This document shows, piece by piece, positions 16,994-25,563 of a stretch of 64,000 bases of DNA. A model generated the notes under the pieces. It ran no database searches and was not told where the DNA came from. It saw only the letters and a list, made by a program, of their open reading frames with translations. How positions within the stretch are numbered: the first letter of the stretch is position 1; every line of letters starts with the position of its first letter. This stretch comes from Eutrophobius brisbanensis (GTDB taxonomy: Bacteria; Pseudomonadota; Gammaproteobacteria; Eutrophobiales; Eutrophobiaceae), in contig JAYPQE010000003.1 in NCBI GenBank assembly GCA_038131795.1, positions 434,001 through 498,000 of the forward strand, given 5' to 3'. The position numbers and the translations under genes are program-made.

Positions 16994-19855
16994 TTATGTG
17001 GCGATGAGCAATCTTACGCCGTCCAGTCTGGGCGTGATTGATTCAAAAACCGAGGTGATTTTATCCTCCTGGTTTTTCATAAAATCGATTTCAATCTGGC
17101 GGATGTTGGGATTTACCCTGGAAAGGTCTTTCAGTCTCTCCAGTTCCGTGTGTATATGCCGGTAGGTTGTTTCTTTTGTATGCTTGATCATGTCCGGCAT
17201 CATGTTATCGGCCATATTTTTGGACATATCCAGCAATCGCCTGATGGACGACTGTTTCATAGTGACAATGGTTTCTATGGTGACCTTATCAATATATGAT
17301 TTAGTAGATTCGATTAGTTGATGTGGTAATTGGGTCCCATAGTCGTGCCCATCTTCATCAATAATCAAACGTAAGACCTGCGGCGGGATAAGATTTCGTA
17401 ACACAAACTCCTGATCAGGGCTGATTTGCAGTATATATAGACATTCAAGTAATAGTGTGCCGGGTATGATACCCCCGGCACTGAAACTGATGGCAGTCGC
17501 ATTGCCTTTTTCATAGCTAAGAGCCAGGTCAAGGGCACCTGTGACCATAGGGTGGGTCCAGCCCAGGTAGTGCCAGTTTTCATGGACCAGGGCGGTTTGT
17601 CTGTCAAAGGTAATGGTCATGCCTTCGTCAGGAAGTTGAGGAAAAGCCGTTACCATGTCTTCACCTGGTCTCAGTATTAATGCGAATTCACTGTGATCTT
17701 CAGAATCAATGCCAAAGCAATTAAAAGCTGATTCCATTAACTGCTGAAGTAAATCAGATTGATCAGTAAATTGGGCCTGTTGTTGAAGGGTATTAGCCTG
17801 TACTGGTGGACATGAATTGTATTCCAGTAAACGGTCTCTGCCGTTTTCCAGGTCTTTCAGCAAACTTTTATTCATCCTATTAGTATGGTTAATTAACTCA
17901 TCTGCACAGGCATCCGGCTGTTTTAATATATCGATGAGTGATGGATTTATTTGATGGTAGATTTCCTGGCCGGTCTGACAGGGGGCGAGAAAGGCCCCCA
18001 GTCCATCCCGATACCACCTAAGTAAGGTCTCCTGTGCGCTGGATGCAATATAGGGGACAAGGATCTTGACCGGGTGTTTTTGGCCTATACGATCCAGTCG
18101 GCCAATGCGCTGTTCAAGCAGGTCTGGGAGTAGCGGCAGGTCAAACAGGACCAGGTGATGGGCAAATTGAAAGTTCCTGCCTTCACTGCCTATTTCTGAA
18201 CAGATCATCATGCGTGTTCCGGACTCGGGATCAGCAAAATATTCTGCTGCCCGGTCGCGTTCCAGGATAGACATGGATTCATGAAAGACAGCGGGGTAAA
18301 TGCCGTGTCGGGTTTTGAGATATTCGCTAAGTTCCAGTACGGATTGCCTGGCGTGGGTAATGACCAGGAGTTTTTCCGGTTTGAGTTCTTCATAGATCTT
18401 AATTAGCCACTCGACACGGGGATCCACCACGGTCCAGTGTGGCCCGCCCTTGTGCTCATATGCCAGTTCCAGTGAAGACAGGTGCTGATGATCTGTGTCA
18501 ATGGTTAACTCCAGGCCTATATAGGCATCAGGTTTGGCAAGGGGGTAGGTCAATAATTGTCTTTCTGGAAACCCCTTGATGGTACTGCGGGTATTTCTGA
18601 ACAGGACCCTGCCGGTACCATGAATATCCAGCAGATAATGGACCAGGGCGTCCCTTCGTTCAGGGTTTAGAGATAACTGAGAACCGTCCTGGGGAATAAA
18701 ACGTGACAGGTCTGTACCCAGTGCCGTTGCCAGTTGAGCTATTATGTTTGTGGCTGGCCGGGCCTGTTCGAATAGTGCCTTGACTGATTTTGCAATGGGT
18801 TCGTATTGCTTTTCCTCTTTGATGAAGGTGTCAAAGTCATGAAACCGATCAGGGTCAAGCAATCTCAGCCTGGCAAAATGGCCTGCTTTGCCCAGTTGTT
18901 CAGGTGTTGCTGTCAGTAACAGAACCCCGGCAGTAATCTTTGCCAACGCTTCAATGGTCAAATAGGCAGGGCTGGCTGTTTCAGGTGTCCAGTTCAGATG
19001 ATGGGCTTCATCAACCACCAGCATGTCCCAGCCCGCAGCGAGAATATCTATTTTAAATGGATTATTTTCAGTCAAGGTGTTGAGACCACACAGTACCAGT
19101 TGTTCATCAAGCAGGGGGTTATCTGTCTCAGAGATTTTTGTATCAGCATGTCGCTGGGCATCATACAGGCTGAAACGCAGGTTAAATCGACGCAGCATTT
19201 CCACCAGCCACTGATGTAACAGGTTGTCAGGTACAACAATAAGTACCCGTTTGATTTGTTCATTATGTAGTTGCTGGTGAATGATTAGGCCAGCTTCAAT
19301 GGTTTTACCCAGGCCGACTTCATCGGCCAACAGGACCCTGGGCGCATAGCGGTTACTGATTTCCCGGGCTATATAAAGCTGATGAGGGATCAGATCTACA
19401 CGGCAGCCGGTAATGGTGGCAACAGGGTGCCGATGCATAAAATTTAATGCCGACAATGCGAGGTGGCGAAGATGAAACCATTTGCTTTCATCCACCAGAC
19501 CTGCCAACAAGCGTTCAGCAGGACCATACATCACCTGTTTTGCATCAATATCAATCTCATGGATGCTGGCTGGTGTATTGTTTATATCTTTGCCGTGATA
19601 GCAATACAGACCCGCCTCATCCTGTTCAAGATGGGCAATAATGAGTTCTGCTCCATTGCGGTGCCTGATGTTATCTCCTGGTTTATATAATACCCTGGAG
19701 AGAGGTGCTGACTGGCTTGAATACGTCCGGGTTTCACCGGTGGCAGTAAACAGTAAGGTCACTCGCCGATTTTCGCTGGTTATGACTGTTCCCAGGCCCA
19801 GTTGCAGTTCTGCATGATTGACCCAGCGCTGTCCCGGTACAAATTGATCAGCCAA
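16994..19855 (-). CDS. rapA: RNA polymerase-associated protein RapA
   Basis: This 953-residue Swi2/Snf2 ATPase is close to the E. coli RapA length (968). It recycles RNA polymerase after transcription. The N-terminal Tudor-like domain begins FVPGQRWVNHAELQLG. The helicase core includes Walker A in LLADEVGLGKTIEAGLI, DEAH in VVDEAHHL, LLTATPEQLG, then ICSEIGSEGRNFQFA and QRIGRLDRIGQ in the second lobe. The RapA-specific C-terminal region is present and ends normally. It acts in the cytoplasm, bound to RNA polymerase core. It is transcribed alone on the minus strand. The 242 bp between it and the PA3496-like gene contain nothing recognisable. Confidence 0.95.
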   Translation of the reverse strand: MADQFVPGQRWVNHAELQLGLGTVITSENRRVTLLFTATGETRTYSSQSAPLSRVLYKPGDNIRHRNGAELIIAHLEQDEAGLYCYHGKDINNTPASIHEIDIDAKQVMYGPAERLLAGLVDESKWFHLRHLALSALNFMHRHPVATITGCRVDLIPHQLYIAREISNRYAPRVLLADEVGLGKTIEAGLIIHQQLHNEQIKRVLIVVPDNLLHQWLVEMLRRFNLRFSLYDAQRHADTKISETDNPLLDEQLVLCGLNTLTENNPFKIDILAAGWDMLVVDEAHHLNWTPETASPAYLTIEALAKITAGVLLLTATPEQLGKAGHFARLRLLDPDRFHDFDTFIKEEKQYEPIAKSVKALFEQARPATNIIAQLATALGTDLSRFIPQDGSQLSLNPERRDALVHYLLDIHGTGRVLFRNTRSTIKGFPERQLLTYPLAKPDAYIGLELTIDTDHQHLSSLELAYEHKGGPHWTVVDPRVEWLIKIYEELKPEKLLVITHARQSVLELSEYLKTRHGIYPAVFHESMSILERDRAAEYFADPESGTRMMICSEIGSEGRNFQFAHHLVLFDLPLLPDLLEQRIGRLDRIGQKHPVKILVPYIASSAQETLLRWYRDGLGAFLAPCQTGQEIYHQINPSLIDILKQPDACADELINHTNRMNKSLLKDLENGRDRLLEYNSCPPVQANTLQQQAQFTDQSDLLQQLMESAFNCFGIDSEDHSEFALILRPGEDMVTAFPQLPDEGMTITFDRQTALVHENWHYLGWTHPMVTGALDLALSYEKGNATAISFSAGGIIPGTLLLECLYILQISPDQEFVLRNLIPPQVLRLIIDEDGHDYGTQLPHQLIESTKSYIDKVTIETIVTMKQSSIRRLLDMSKNMADNMMPDMIKHTKETTYRHIHTELERLKDLSRVNPNIRQIEIDFMKNQEDKITSVFESITPRLDGVRLLIAT

Positions 19856-19954
19856 TGGCTAGCCCTCTTCATTAAAAATGTCGACATAGTAATAAATCAT
19901 ATGTAGATGTCTATCTGTCTTTTTCAATTGAGCTTAGTGAGTTAAAAGAGGGGC

Positions 19955-20645
19955 TTATGATTTGTTTTTTGAGCGTTGAAAGAGCTGGGGGTTTTCGTGG
20001 GTAAATTTTTCAATCCATTGCTCCAAAAACGAGTCGTTTTCCTGGGTACGGAAATACCTATACCCCAATATGGAGATGATGGCGGCACCCACGGTATCGA
20101 CGATTAAATCCCACATTGTGTCTGTTAGCCCCGAGGGGTCATTGAACATGGGCTTTTTGCATATTCATCCCAAATATATAATCCATTGAAAATTCAAATA
20201 TTTCCCATAATGCCCCCAGCGCCACAGCAAATACAAAGGCAAACAGTCCCATGAATCCTGCAGTCAAATCCAGGTTGATATCATCTTTTTCGTTCAGGAC
20301 ATACACCAGCAGGAAGCCGATAATTCCCAATAGCAGGCCTGAGCCCGTATGTAATACCACGTCCCACCACCAGTAAACATCATAGTAATTATGCACCTCC
20401 CCAAGAAATAATGAGGCATATAGAAACAGGATTGCTAACAGTTCAAATTCATGGGGTATTTTGATGGCAAATCGTTTCCCCAGGGTAAAGGGTAAAAAGG
20501 TAATAAACATGATCGTCAGAATCTCGGCGGTCAGCAGGAATTGCATTTTATAGATGGCGATTAATGCACCGATCAGCATGGTGAATTTTGTGAATACAGT
20601 AATGGCCCGATGGACCATCAGTGAAGTAATATGTATTTGTAACAT
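19955..20645 (-). pseudogene. multi-span membrane protein, frameshifted (DUF2238-like)
   Basis: The first frame (20645 to 20139) encodes 168 residues with about five membrane spans and motifs WWWDVVLHTGSGLLLGIIGF and ALGALWEIFEFSMDYIFG, typical of the DUF2238 group. It ends abruptly at MNMQKAHVQ. A second frame (20149 to 19955) starts MFNDPSGLTDTMWDLIVDT, then one more span and a polar tail, which is the expected rest of the same protein. Removing one base from the five-T run at 20153-20157 (plus strand) joins them as NMQKPMFNDPSG, giving about 229 residues. It is either a recent frameshift or a read error. Function unknown. Confidence 0.75.
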
Positions 20646-20655
20646 AGTCAGGTGG

Positions 20656-21354
20656 TTATTTTTCAGATGTTCCTTCTAAATGTAGTTCAAACCTCATTTG
20701 TTCAGCAACCTTCAACATTCCACCTAGTACAGAAAATGGCCTGAGATTTAGTTGTGCATGACTCAGGACAAAAAAAGCATCGATATTAAGGATGTCACCA
20801 TCACGTTGTGTCCTGGCATCCAGCTTCAGGGTGATCAGACTATCTTTAATAGCCAGTTGCACATCATATATGTTTTGGCTATTTAAATATGTTTCACCGG
20901 ATATATTAATCCTGATTTCAGGGTGATTTTCACTGTCCAGTAGGCCCTCGCTAAGCATATTGTCCTGGGTACCCTGAATATCTGATTCACTGGGGACAGA
21001 TTCATAGCCATCACCGGCGAGCTGGCGTTCTGTCTCATCATCTATAATAAAGTCGGCTACAGGCAGGGTTAATGTTGCAGTTGAGATACCGGGCGCGGGC
21101 GTGTACTCAATTTCTCCACTGATGGATCGGTTGGTGACGATATGGTTATGACCCATTTCTGATAACAATCCAGCGCGACCGACAAACACCTTCAGTATTG
21201 AGCGATCTGGGTCAATATTATAGTTTACAGTGCCATTATGTGGCCTGGCGTTTTCATCCTGGGCATATAGAGACTGGCTAACGAATAAAGACACGCTGAG
21301 CGACAGACACAGGATGAAAATGCTTTGTCGAAATGGGGTCAAATCCAAATACAT
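20656..21354 (-). CDS. YceI-like exported protein
   Basis: This 232-residue protein has a signal peptide (SIFILCLSLSVSLFVSQSLYAQ) and a YceI-like lipocalin-type barrel: VNYNIDPDRSILKVFVGRAG, then GHNHIVTNRSISGEIEY and PEIRINISG. YceI proteins bind polyisoprenoids or amphiphiles in the periplasm. The open frame reaches back to 21564, but the ATG at 21354 is the one that leads directly into the signal peptide. It lies 11 bp upstream of the broken membrane protein gene on the same strand, so the two were probably cotranscribed. Confidence 0.75.
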   Translation of the reverse strand: MYLDLTPFRQSIFILCLSLSVSLFVSQSLYAQDENARPHNGTVNYNIDPDRSILKVFVGRAGLLSEMGHNHIVTNRSISGEIEYTPAPGISTATLTLPVADFIIDDETERQLAGDGYESVPSESDIQGTQDNMLSEGLLDSENHPEIRINISGETYLNSQNIYDVQLAIKDSLITLKLDARTQRDGDILNIDAFFVLSHAQLNLRPFSVLGGMLKVAEQMRFELHLEGTSEK

Positions 21355-21646
21355 AGTCCCTGATTTTCCCCGGATTTTTATCTTCTCTCCAGCGGTTATT
21401 TGTCTTTTGGCTAAAAACACACCATTACCACGGGAAAACCATGAAAAATTTGAGGAAATAAAAGGGAAATTGATAGTAACCGCAGGATCACGATATGCTG
21501 ATGTTTGATATATTATGAGAAGCGATTGTTCATGCTGCAAAGATATACGAGCAGTATGAAACAATCACTCATGGCCTAGCGAATGATTACACATTCACGT
21601 GATCTAAGCACAGGTTCCATCAATGGTGGTAATGAACAGGATTATA
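21355..21646. other. divergent intergenic region upstream of the MoxR operon
   Basis: These 292 bp separate the YceI-like gene (minus) from the long plus-strand operon and must carry promoters for both. I see AT-rich stretches but no promoter good enough to call. The open frames here are weak extensions of the flanking genes. Confidence 0.4.
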
Positions 21647-22429
21647 ATGAATAAAGCTTACAAAATATTTTCTGCTTTCAGTATTACCATCGCCATTTAT
21701 ATGGGGTTCGTCACGGTAGCAAATAGTGATCCACTGGCGAATCGAACTGCTTCAAATTCAGAATTCACCTTCATTCGCCTGGTTTACAATTCTGCTCCTG
21801 CCATGTACCAGGGATATGGATATGGAATCCGGGACAGTTGGCGGGTAGATTGGCCAGATGCCGAAAATCATTTCCTGCAGGGATTGAAGCGATTAACCAG
21901 TGTGGATGCCGCCAGTAATGGGCAATTATTGTCCTTAATGGATGAGGAATTGTTTGATTATCCCTGGTTGTATGTATTGGAAGTAGGTTCGTGGGTGCTG
22001 GGTGAAATGGAAATTCAACGGCTACGAGAATTTCTGTTAAAAGGCGGTTTTTTAATGATTGATGATTTTCATGGTAGCCGGGAATGGGCCGGGTTTATGG
22101 CAACCATGCGGAAGGTCTTTCCTGATAGACCGGTTATGGAATTTACCAACAGTGATCAAGTCCTACATGTATTGTTTGATCTTGATAACCGTATTCAGAT
22201 TCCCGGTATACATACTTACTGGAGTGGGAATACTTTTGAAAAAGATGGGATATCTCCGCACTGGCGAGGGATTTATGATGATGACGGCAGGTTAATGGTT
22301 GCCATCAATTTTAATATGGATATTGGTGATGCATGGGAACATGCTGATCATCCCAATTATCCTGAACCCATGACGGCACTGGCATACCGGTTTGGAGTGA
22401 ATTATGTCATTTATGCCATGACGCATTGA
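21647..22429 (+). CDS. DUF4159 domain protein, first gene of the MoxR-vWA operon
   Basis: This protein of about 260 residues has a signal peptide or anchor (residues 1-27, IFSAFSITIAIYMGFVTVA) followed by a DUF4159 domain: FIRLVYNS, DSWRVDWPDAENHFLQGLKRLT and YPWLYVLEVG. A segment FLLKGGFLMIDDFHGSREW resembles the glycine-rich strand of glutamine-amidotransferase-like folds. The ATG at 21647 is favoured by ACAGGA upstream; ATGs at 21623 and 21632 are also possible. It is expected in the periplasm. DUF4159 genes often travel with MoxR and vWA genes; the biochemical role is unknown. Confidence 0.8.
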   Translation: MNKAYKIFSAFSITIAIYMGFVTVANSDPLANRTASNSEFTFIRLVYNSAPAMYQGYGYGIRDSWRVDWPDAENHFLQGLKRLTSVDAASNGQLLSLMDEELFDYPWLYVLEVGSWVLGEMEIQRLREFLLKGGFLMIDDFHGSREWAGFMATMRKVFPDRPVMEFTNSDQVLHVLFDLDNRIQIPGIHTYWSGNTFEKDGISPHWRGIYDDDGRLMVAINFNMDIGDAWEHADHPNYPEPMTALAYRFGVNYVIYAMTH

Positions 22430-22434
22430 TTAGC

Positions 22435-24663
22435 ATGATAGATTTTTTACTTAAATATCCTCAAATCGTCTATGACCAGGGTGAATTGATCTTTGCCAGG
22501 GAATGGCCGACGTGGATAGCAATCACATGCTTCATCATTATAGTACTCGCCATATCGGCAATGTTGCTTATCAAACGCAGCAGTTTGAGGTTATCGCAAA
22601 TTCTGACTATCTGGGTATTACAGGTACTGCTGGTAATGGTTGTATTGGTGGTGATCTGGAAACCGGCCATCATGACTGAAAAGCTCAGGGCAGGGGACAA
22701 CGTTATTGCCATGATGCTGGATACCTCTGAGAGTATGAATTACACGGAGCAGGGTGAATCCAGAATGCAGACGGCATTGGCCGTTATGGAAAAGGATGCC
22801 ATTGCCGGCTTGAATGACCAGTACCTTCTCCAGCGGTTTACCTTCGATCAGGAAGCTGCTCCTATTGAGTCCTACAACACCTTACCGCCGCCTGAACAGA
22901 TGACCTTACTGGGCGATTCAGTCAGGCAGGTATTGAGTATGTCACGGTCGACGCCATTAGGGGCCATAGTCCTGGTCTCAGACGGTGCGGATAATGCCGG
23001 GACCCTGACCCAGGACCAGCTGGCAGAGATTGCAGGGTTTAATGTCCCGGTACATACCATTGGCATTGGTCGTGAGGCCATACCAGAGGACCTTGAACTA
23101 CAGACCGTGAGCCTGCCAGGTCAGGCCTTGCCCGGGACCATATTGGCTGCCAGGGTTGCGGTGCGCCATGATAAATCCGGTCTGGCTAGGCTTAAGGTTT
23201 ATGATAATGACAATATCATCATGAGCCATGAGCTGGAGTTGGAGGAAGGTCATTCAGTGACCACGGCCTGGATTGATATCCCGGTATCAGATACTGGCTA
23301 TAGACACCTGAAGTTTTCCCTGGACCCCTGGGATGGCGAGCAGGTCACCCAAAACAATCAACAATCGCGGGTGGTGAACGTTAAGGAAGAAAAGTACAGA
23401 GTATTATATATCGAGGGTGAGCCACGTTGGGAATACAAGTTCATGCGCCGTGCCATGGACAAGGACCCCAGCATAGACCTGGTTAGTCTGTTACGTGTTA
23501 GTCAGAATAAGTTTTACCGCCAGGGCATCAGCAGTGCCGATGAACTTGAAGAAGGTTTTCCAACGAGCCGAAAAGAATTGTTTAAATATAACGCCTTGAT
23601 CATTGGTAGTATTGAGGCAGCATCGTTTACTCCTGAACAACAGCAAATGGTTCACGATTTTGTCAGCGAGCGTGGTGGCAGCCTGTTGATGATTGCCGGT
23701 ATAAATGGCCTGGGTAACGGTGGATGGGACAACACCTTATTAAATGATGTCTTGCCGGCAAAGTTAGACCAGGATAATAATCCTTTTGTCAGGGAGAAGG
23801 TCAAAGTGGATATGACCTCGGTGGGGCTTCATTCATCCATGTTGAAATTTGATCAGGACATAAATCGCAACCGTCTGCAGTGGCAGGAATTACCCGAAAT
23901 TGCGGATTACCAGCTAATTGATAGTCTAAAACCGGCTGCTGCGACATTGCTGACTTTTGACGCCGCCGGGGAAACCCACCCATTACTGGTCAACCAGCCG
24001 TATGGGCGTGGTTTCAGTTATATCCTTGCGACCGGGGGTACCTGGCGTTGGCAAATGAGTTTGCCGTTGGACGATCAGCGTCATGAGACCTTCTGGCGCC
24101 AGTTATTGAGAGAAATGGTTATTGATACCCCGGGACGTTTTTTTATTACCAGCCAGGTGACCGGTAACAGGGTCAGGATTAAATCTGAAATACGTAATGA
24201 AGAATACCAGCCGGAACGGGAATTAAAATTGACGGCCATAGTAACGCCAGAATCCGGTGAAGTCATGACTGTGGAGTTGCATCCATCCACTGATCTGCCT
24301 GACCTCATGTCCGGGGAATTCAGGGCCGATACCTCGGGTCTGTATAATATCGAAACCATTACCCGTCGCGATGATGAACCCATAGATTCCGCGAGGATGG
24401 CCATCTATCACGATGCCGGCAAGGCCGAATATTTCTCATTACGCACCAATCGAAATCTACTGCAACAACTGGCTGATGCAACAGGTGGACGTTACTGGAC
24501 AATAGATGAGCTGGATGAACTGCCAAGTGCGATAGAGTTTTCTTCTGCCGGCATTACCGAAAGAGAGATTAGCCCGTTGTGGGATGCTCCCTTATTCTTC
24601 ATTTTGTTAGTGTTACTTAAAACCACTGAGTGGCTGCTCAGGCGTCGCTGGAATACCATATAA
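22435..24663 (+). CDS. membrane vWA protein with GATase-like domain
   Basis: This 742-residue protein has two N-terminal membrane spans (about residues 28-46 and 55-75). Next is a von Willebrand A domain with the metal-ion site D96-TSES and VLVSDGADNAG, then a beta-rich region, and a GATase-like region (YIEGEPRWEYKFMRRAM; FNALIIGSIEAA-like strand; FVSERGGSLLMIAGINGLG). A C-terminal membrane span ends the protein (ISPLWDAPLFFILLVLL). The bulk should be periplasmic. It starts five bases after the DUF4159 stop. Such proteins bind metal-dependent ligands and are common MoxR partners. No cysteine-type GATase active site is seen, so catalysis is not expected. Confidence 0.8.
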   Translation: MIDFLLKYPQIVYDQGELIFAREWPTWIAITCFIIIVLAISAMLLIKRSSLRLSQILTIWVLQVLLVMVVLVVIWKPAIMTEKLRAGDNVIAMMLDTSESMNYTEQGESRMQTALAVMEKDAIAGLNDQYLLQRFTFDQEAAPIESYNTLPPPEQMTLLGDSVRQVLSMSRSTPLGAIVLVSDGADNAGTLTQDQLAEIAGFNVPVHTIGIGREAIPEDLELQTVSLPGQALPGTILAARVAVRHDKSGLARLKVYDNDNIIMSHELELEEGHSVTTAWIDIPVSDTGYRHLKFSLDPWDGEQVTQNNQQSRVVNVKEEKYRVLYIEGEPRWEYKFMRRAMDKDPSIDLVSLLRVSQNKFYRQGISSADELEEGFPTSRKELFKYNALIIGSIEAASFTPEQQQMVHDFVSERGGSLLMIAGINGLGNGGWDNTLLNDVLPAKLDQDNNPFVREKVKVDMTSVGLHSSMLKFDQDINRNRLQWQELPEIADYQLIDSLKPAAATLLTFDAAGETHPLLVNQPYGRGFSYILATGGTWRWQMSLPLDDQRHETFWRQLLREMVIDTPGRFFITSQVTGNRVRIKSEIRNEEYQPERELKLTAIVTPESGEVMTVELHPSTDLPDLMSGEFRADTSGLYNIETITRRDDEPIDSARMAIYHDAGKAEYFSLRTNRNLLQQLADATGGRYWTIDELDELPSAIEFSSAGITEREISPLWDAPLFFILLVLLKTTEWLLRRRWNTI

Positions 24664-25563
24664 ATGTTACGTCTATTTACTTGTTTAATCTTGATGATGC
24701 CGATGGCAGTCTTCGCTGATCGCTATGTGACTATCATTCAGGGATTAGATGGCACACAAACCTATGGACAGCAATTCACAGAGCAGGCCACGCGATTAAA
24801 CATTGCCGCAGAGTCTATTACCGAGAATTCATTGATACGGTTTATTTCCGGTGATGAAGCGACCCGGGAAAACATTATGGAACATTTTAGTCAACTGCAA
24901 ACCGTTATGCAGGAAGATGATCGTATCGCCGTGTTTCTTATTGGTCATGGCAGCTTCGACGGTTACGAGTATAAATTCAATATCCCCGGGCTCGACATAA
25001 CGGGAGAAGACCTGCAGACTGCCATGGATGCGTTGCCTGCTCGTATCCAGATGTTGGTGAATACCAGCAGTGCCAGTGGGGCAATTAAAGAGCAGCTTGA
25101 AAACGAAGATCGTGTGGTCATAACCGCTACCCGAAACGGCAATGAAAGGTTGGCTACCCGGTTTGGCGAATATTTCTTTGCAGCCATTGAGGACTCGGCA
25201 GCAGATTTAAACAAAAATGATGCCATTACCGCCCAGGAAGCATTTGATTATGCCGAGCGCATGGTCAAGGATTATTTTGAATATCAGGGCCAATTGGCGA
25301 CGGAGCACCCGGAGATTTCCGGAGACTATGCGGGCCAATTTGTGATTGCCCGGCTGGGTCAGGACAGGCCTGAAAGGGAAGACTCTGAACTGACCAGGTT
25401 ATTGTCAAAGCGTAGTGCACTTGATATCAAGATAGAGGAATTGCAGCTTAAGAAGGGTGAGTTGCAACAGGATGATTTTCTCAGTCAATTACAGATGCTG
25501 ATGATTGAACTCTCAACCTTACAGGAAAAGATAGACCAGCTTGGTGGGGTGTCCGGGGAATGA
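24664..25563 (+). CDS. exported caspase/legumain-like protein lacking the catalytic cysteine
   Basis: This 299-residue protein starts directly after the previous stop. It has a signal peptide (residues 1-18, cleavage after VFA) and a caspase-fold (C13/C14-like) domain. The histidine box is IAVFLIGHGSFDG (H95). Where active enzymes read D-A-C-x-S-G, this one reads T-S-S-A-S-G (residues 134-139), so Ser136 stands in the cysteine position. The following strand RVVITATRNG and the DLNKNDAITAQEAFDYAERM helix fit the family. A coiled-coil tail occupies residues 240-295. It is probably a pseudo-protease or binding protein in the periplasm. The downstream gene overlaps its stop by four bases. Confidence 0.7.
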   Translation: MLRLFTCLILMMPMAVFADRYVTIIQGLDGTQTYGQQFTEQATRLNIAAESITENSLIRFISGDEATRENIMEHFSQLQTVMQEDDRIAVFLIGHGSFDGYEYKFNIPGLDITGEDLQTAMDALPARIQMLVNTSSASGAIKEQLENEDRVVITATRNGNERLATRFGEYFFAAIEDSAADLNKNDAITAQEAFDYAERMVKDYFEYQGQLATEHPEISGDYAGQFVIARLGQDRPEREDSELTRLLSKRSALDIKIEELQLKKGELQQDDFLSQLQMLMIELSTLQEKIDQLGGVSGE

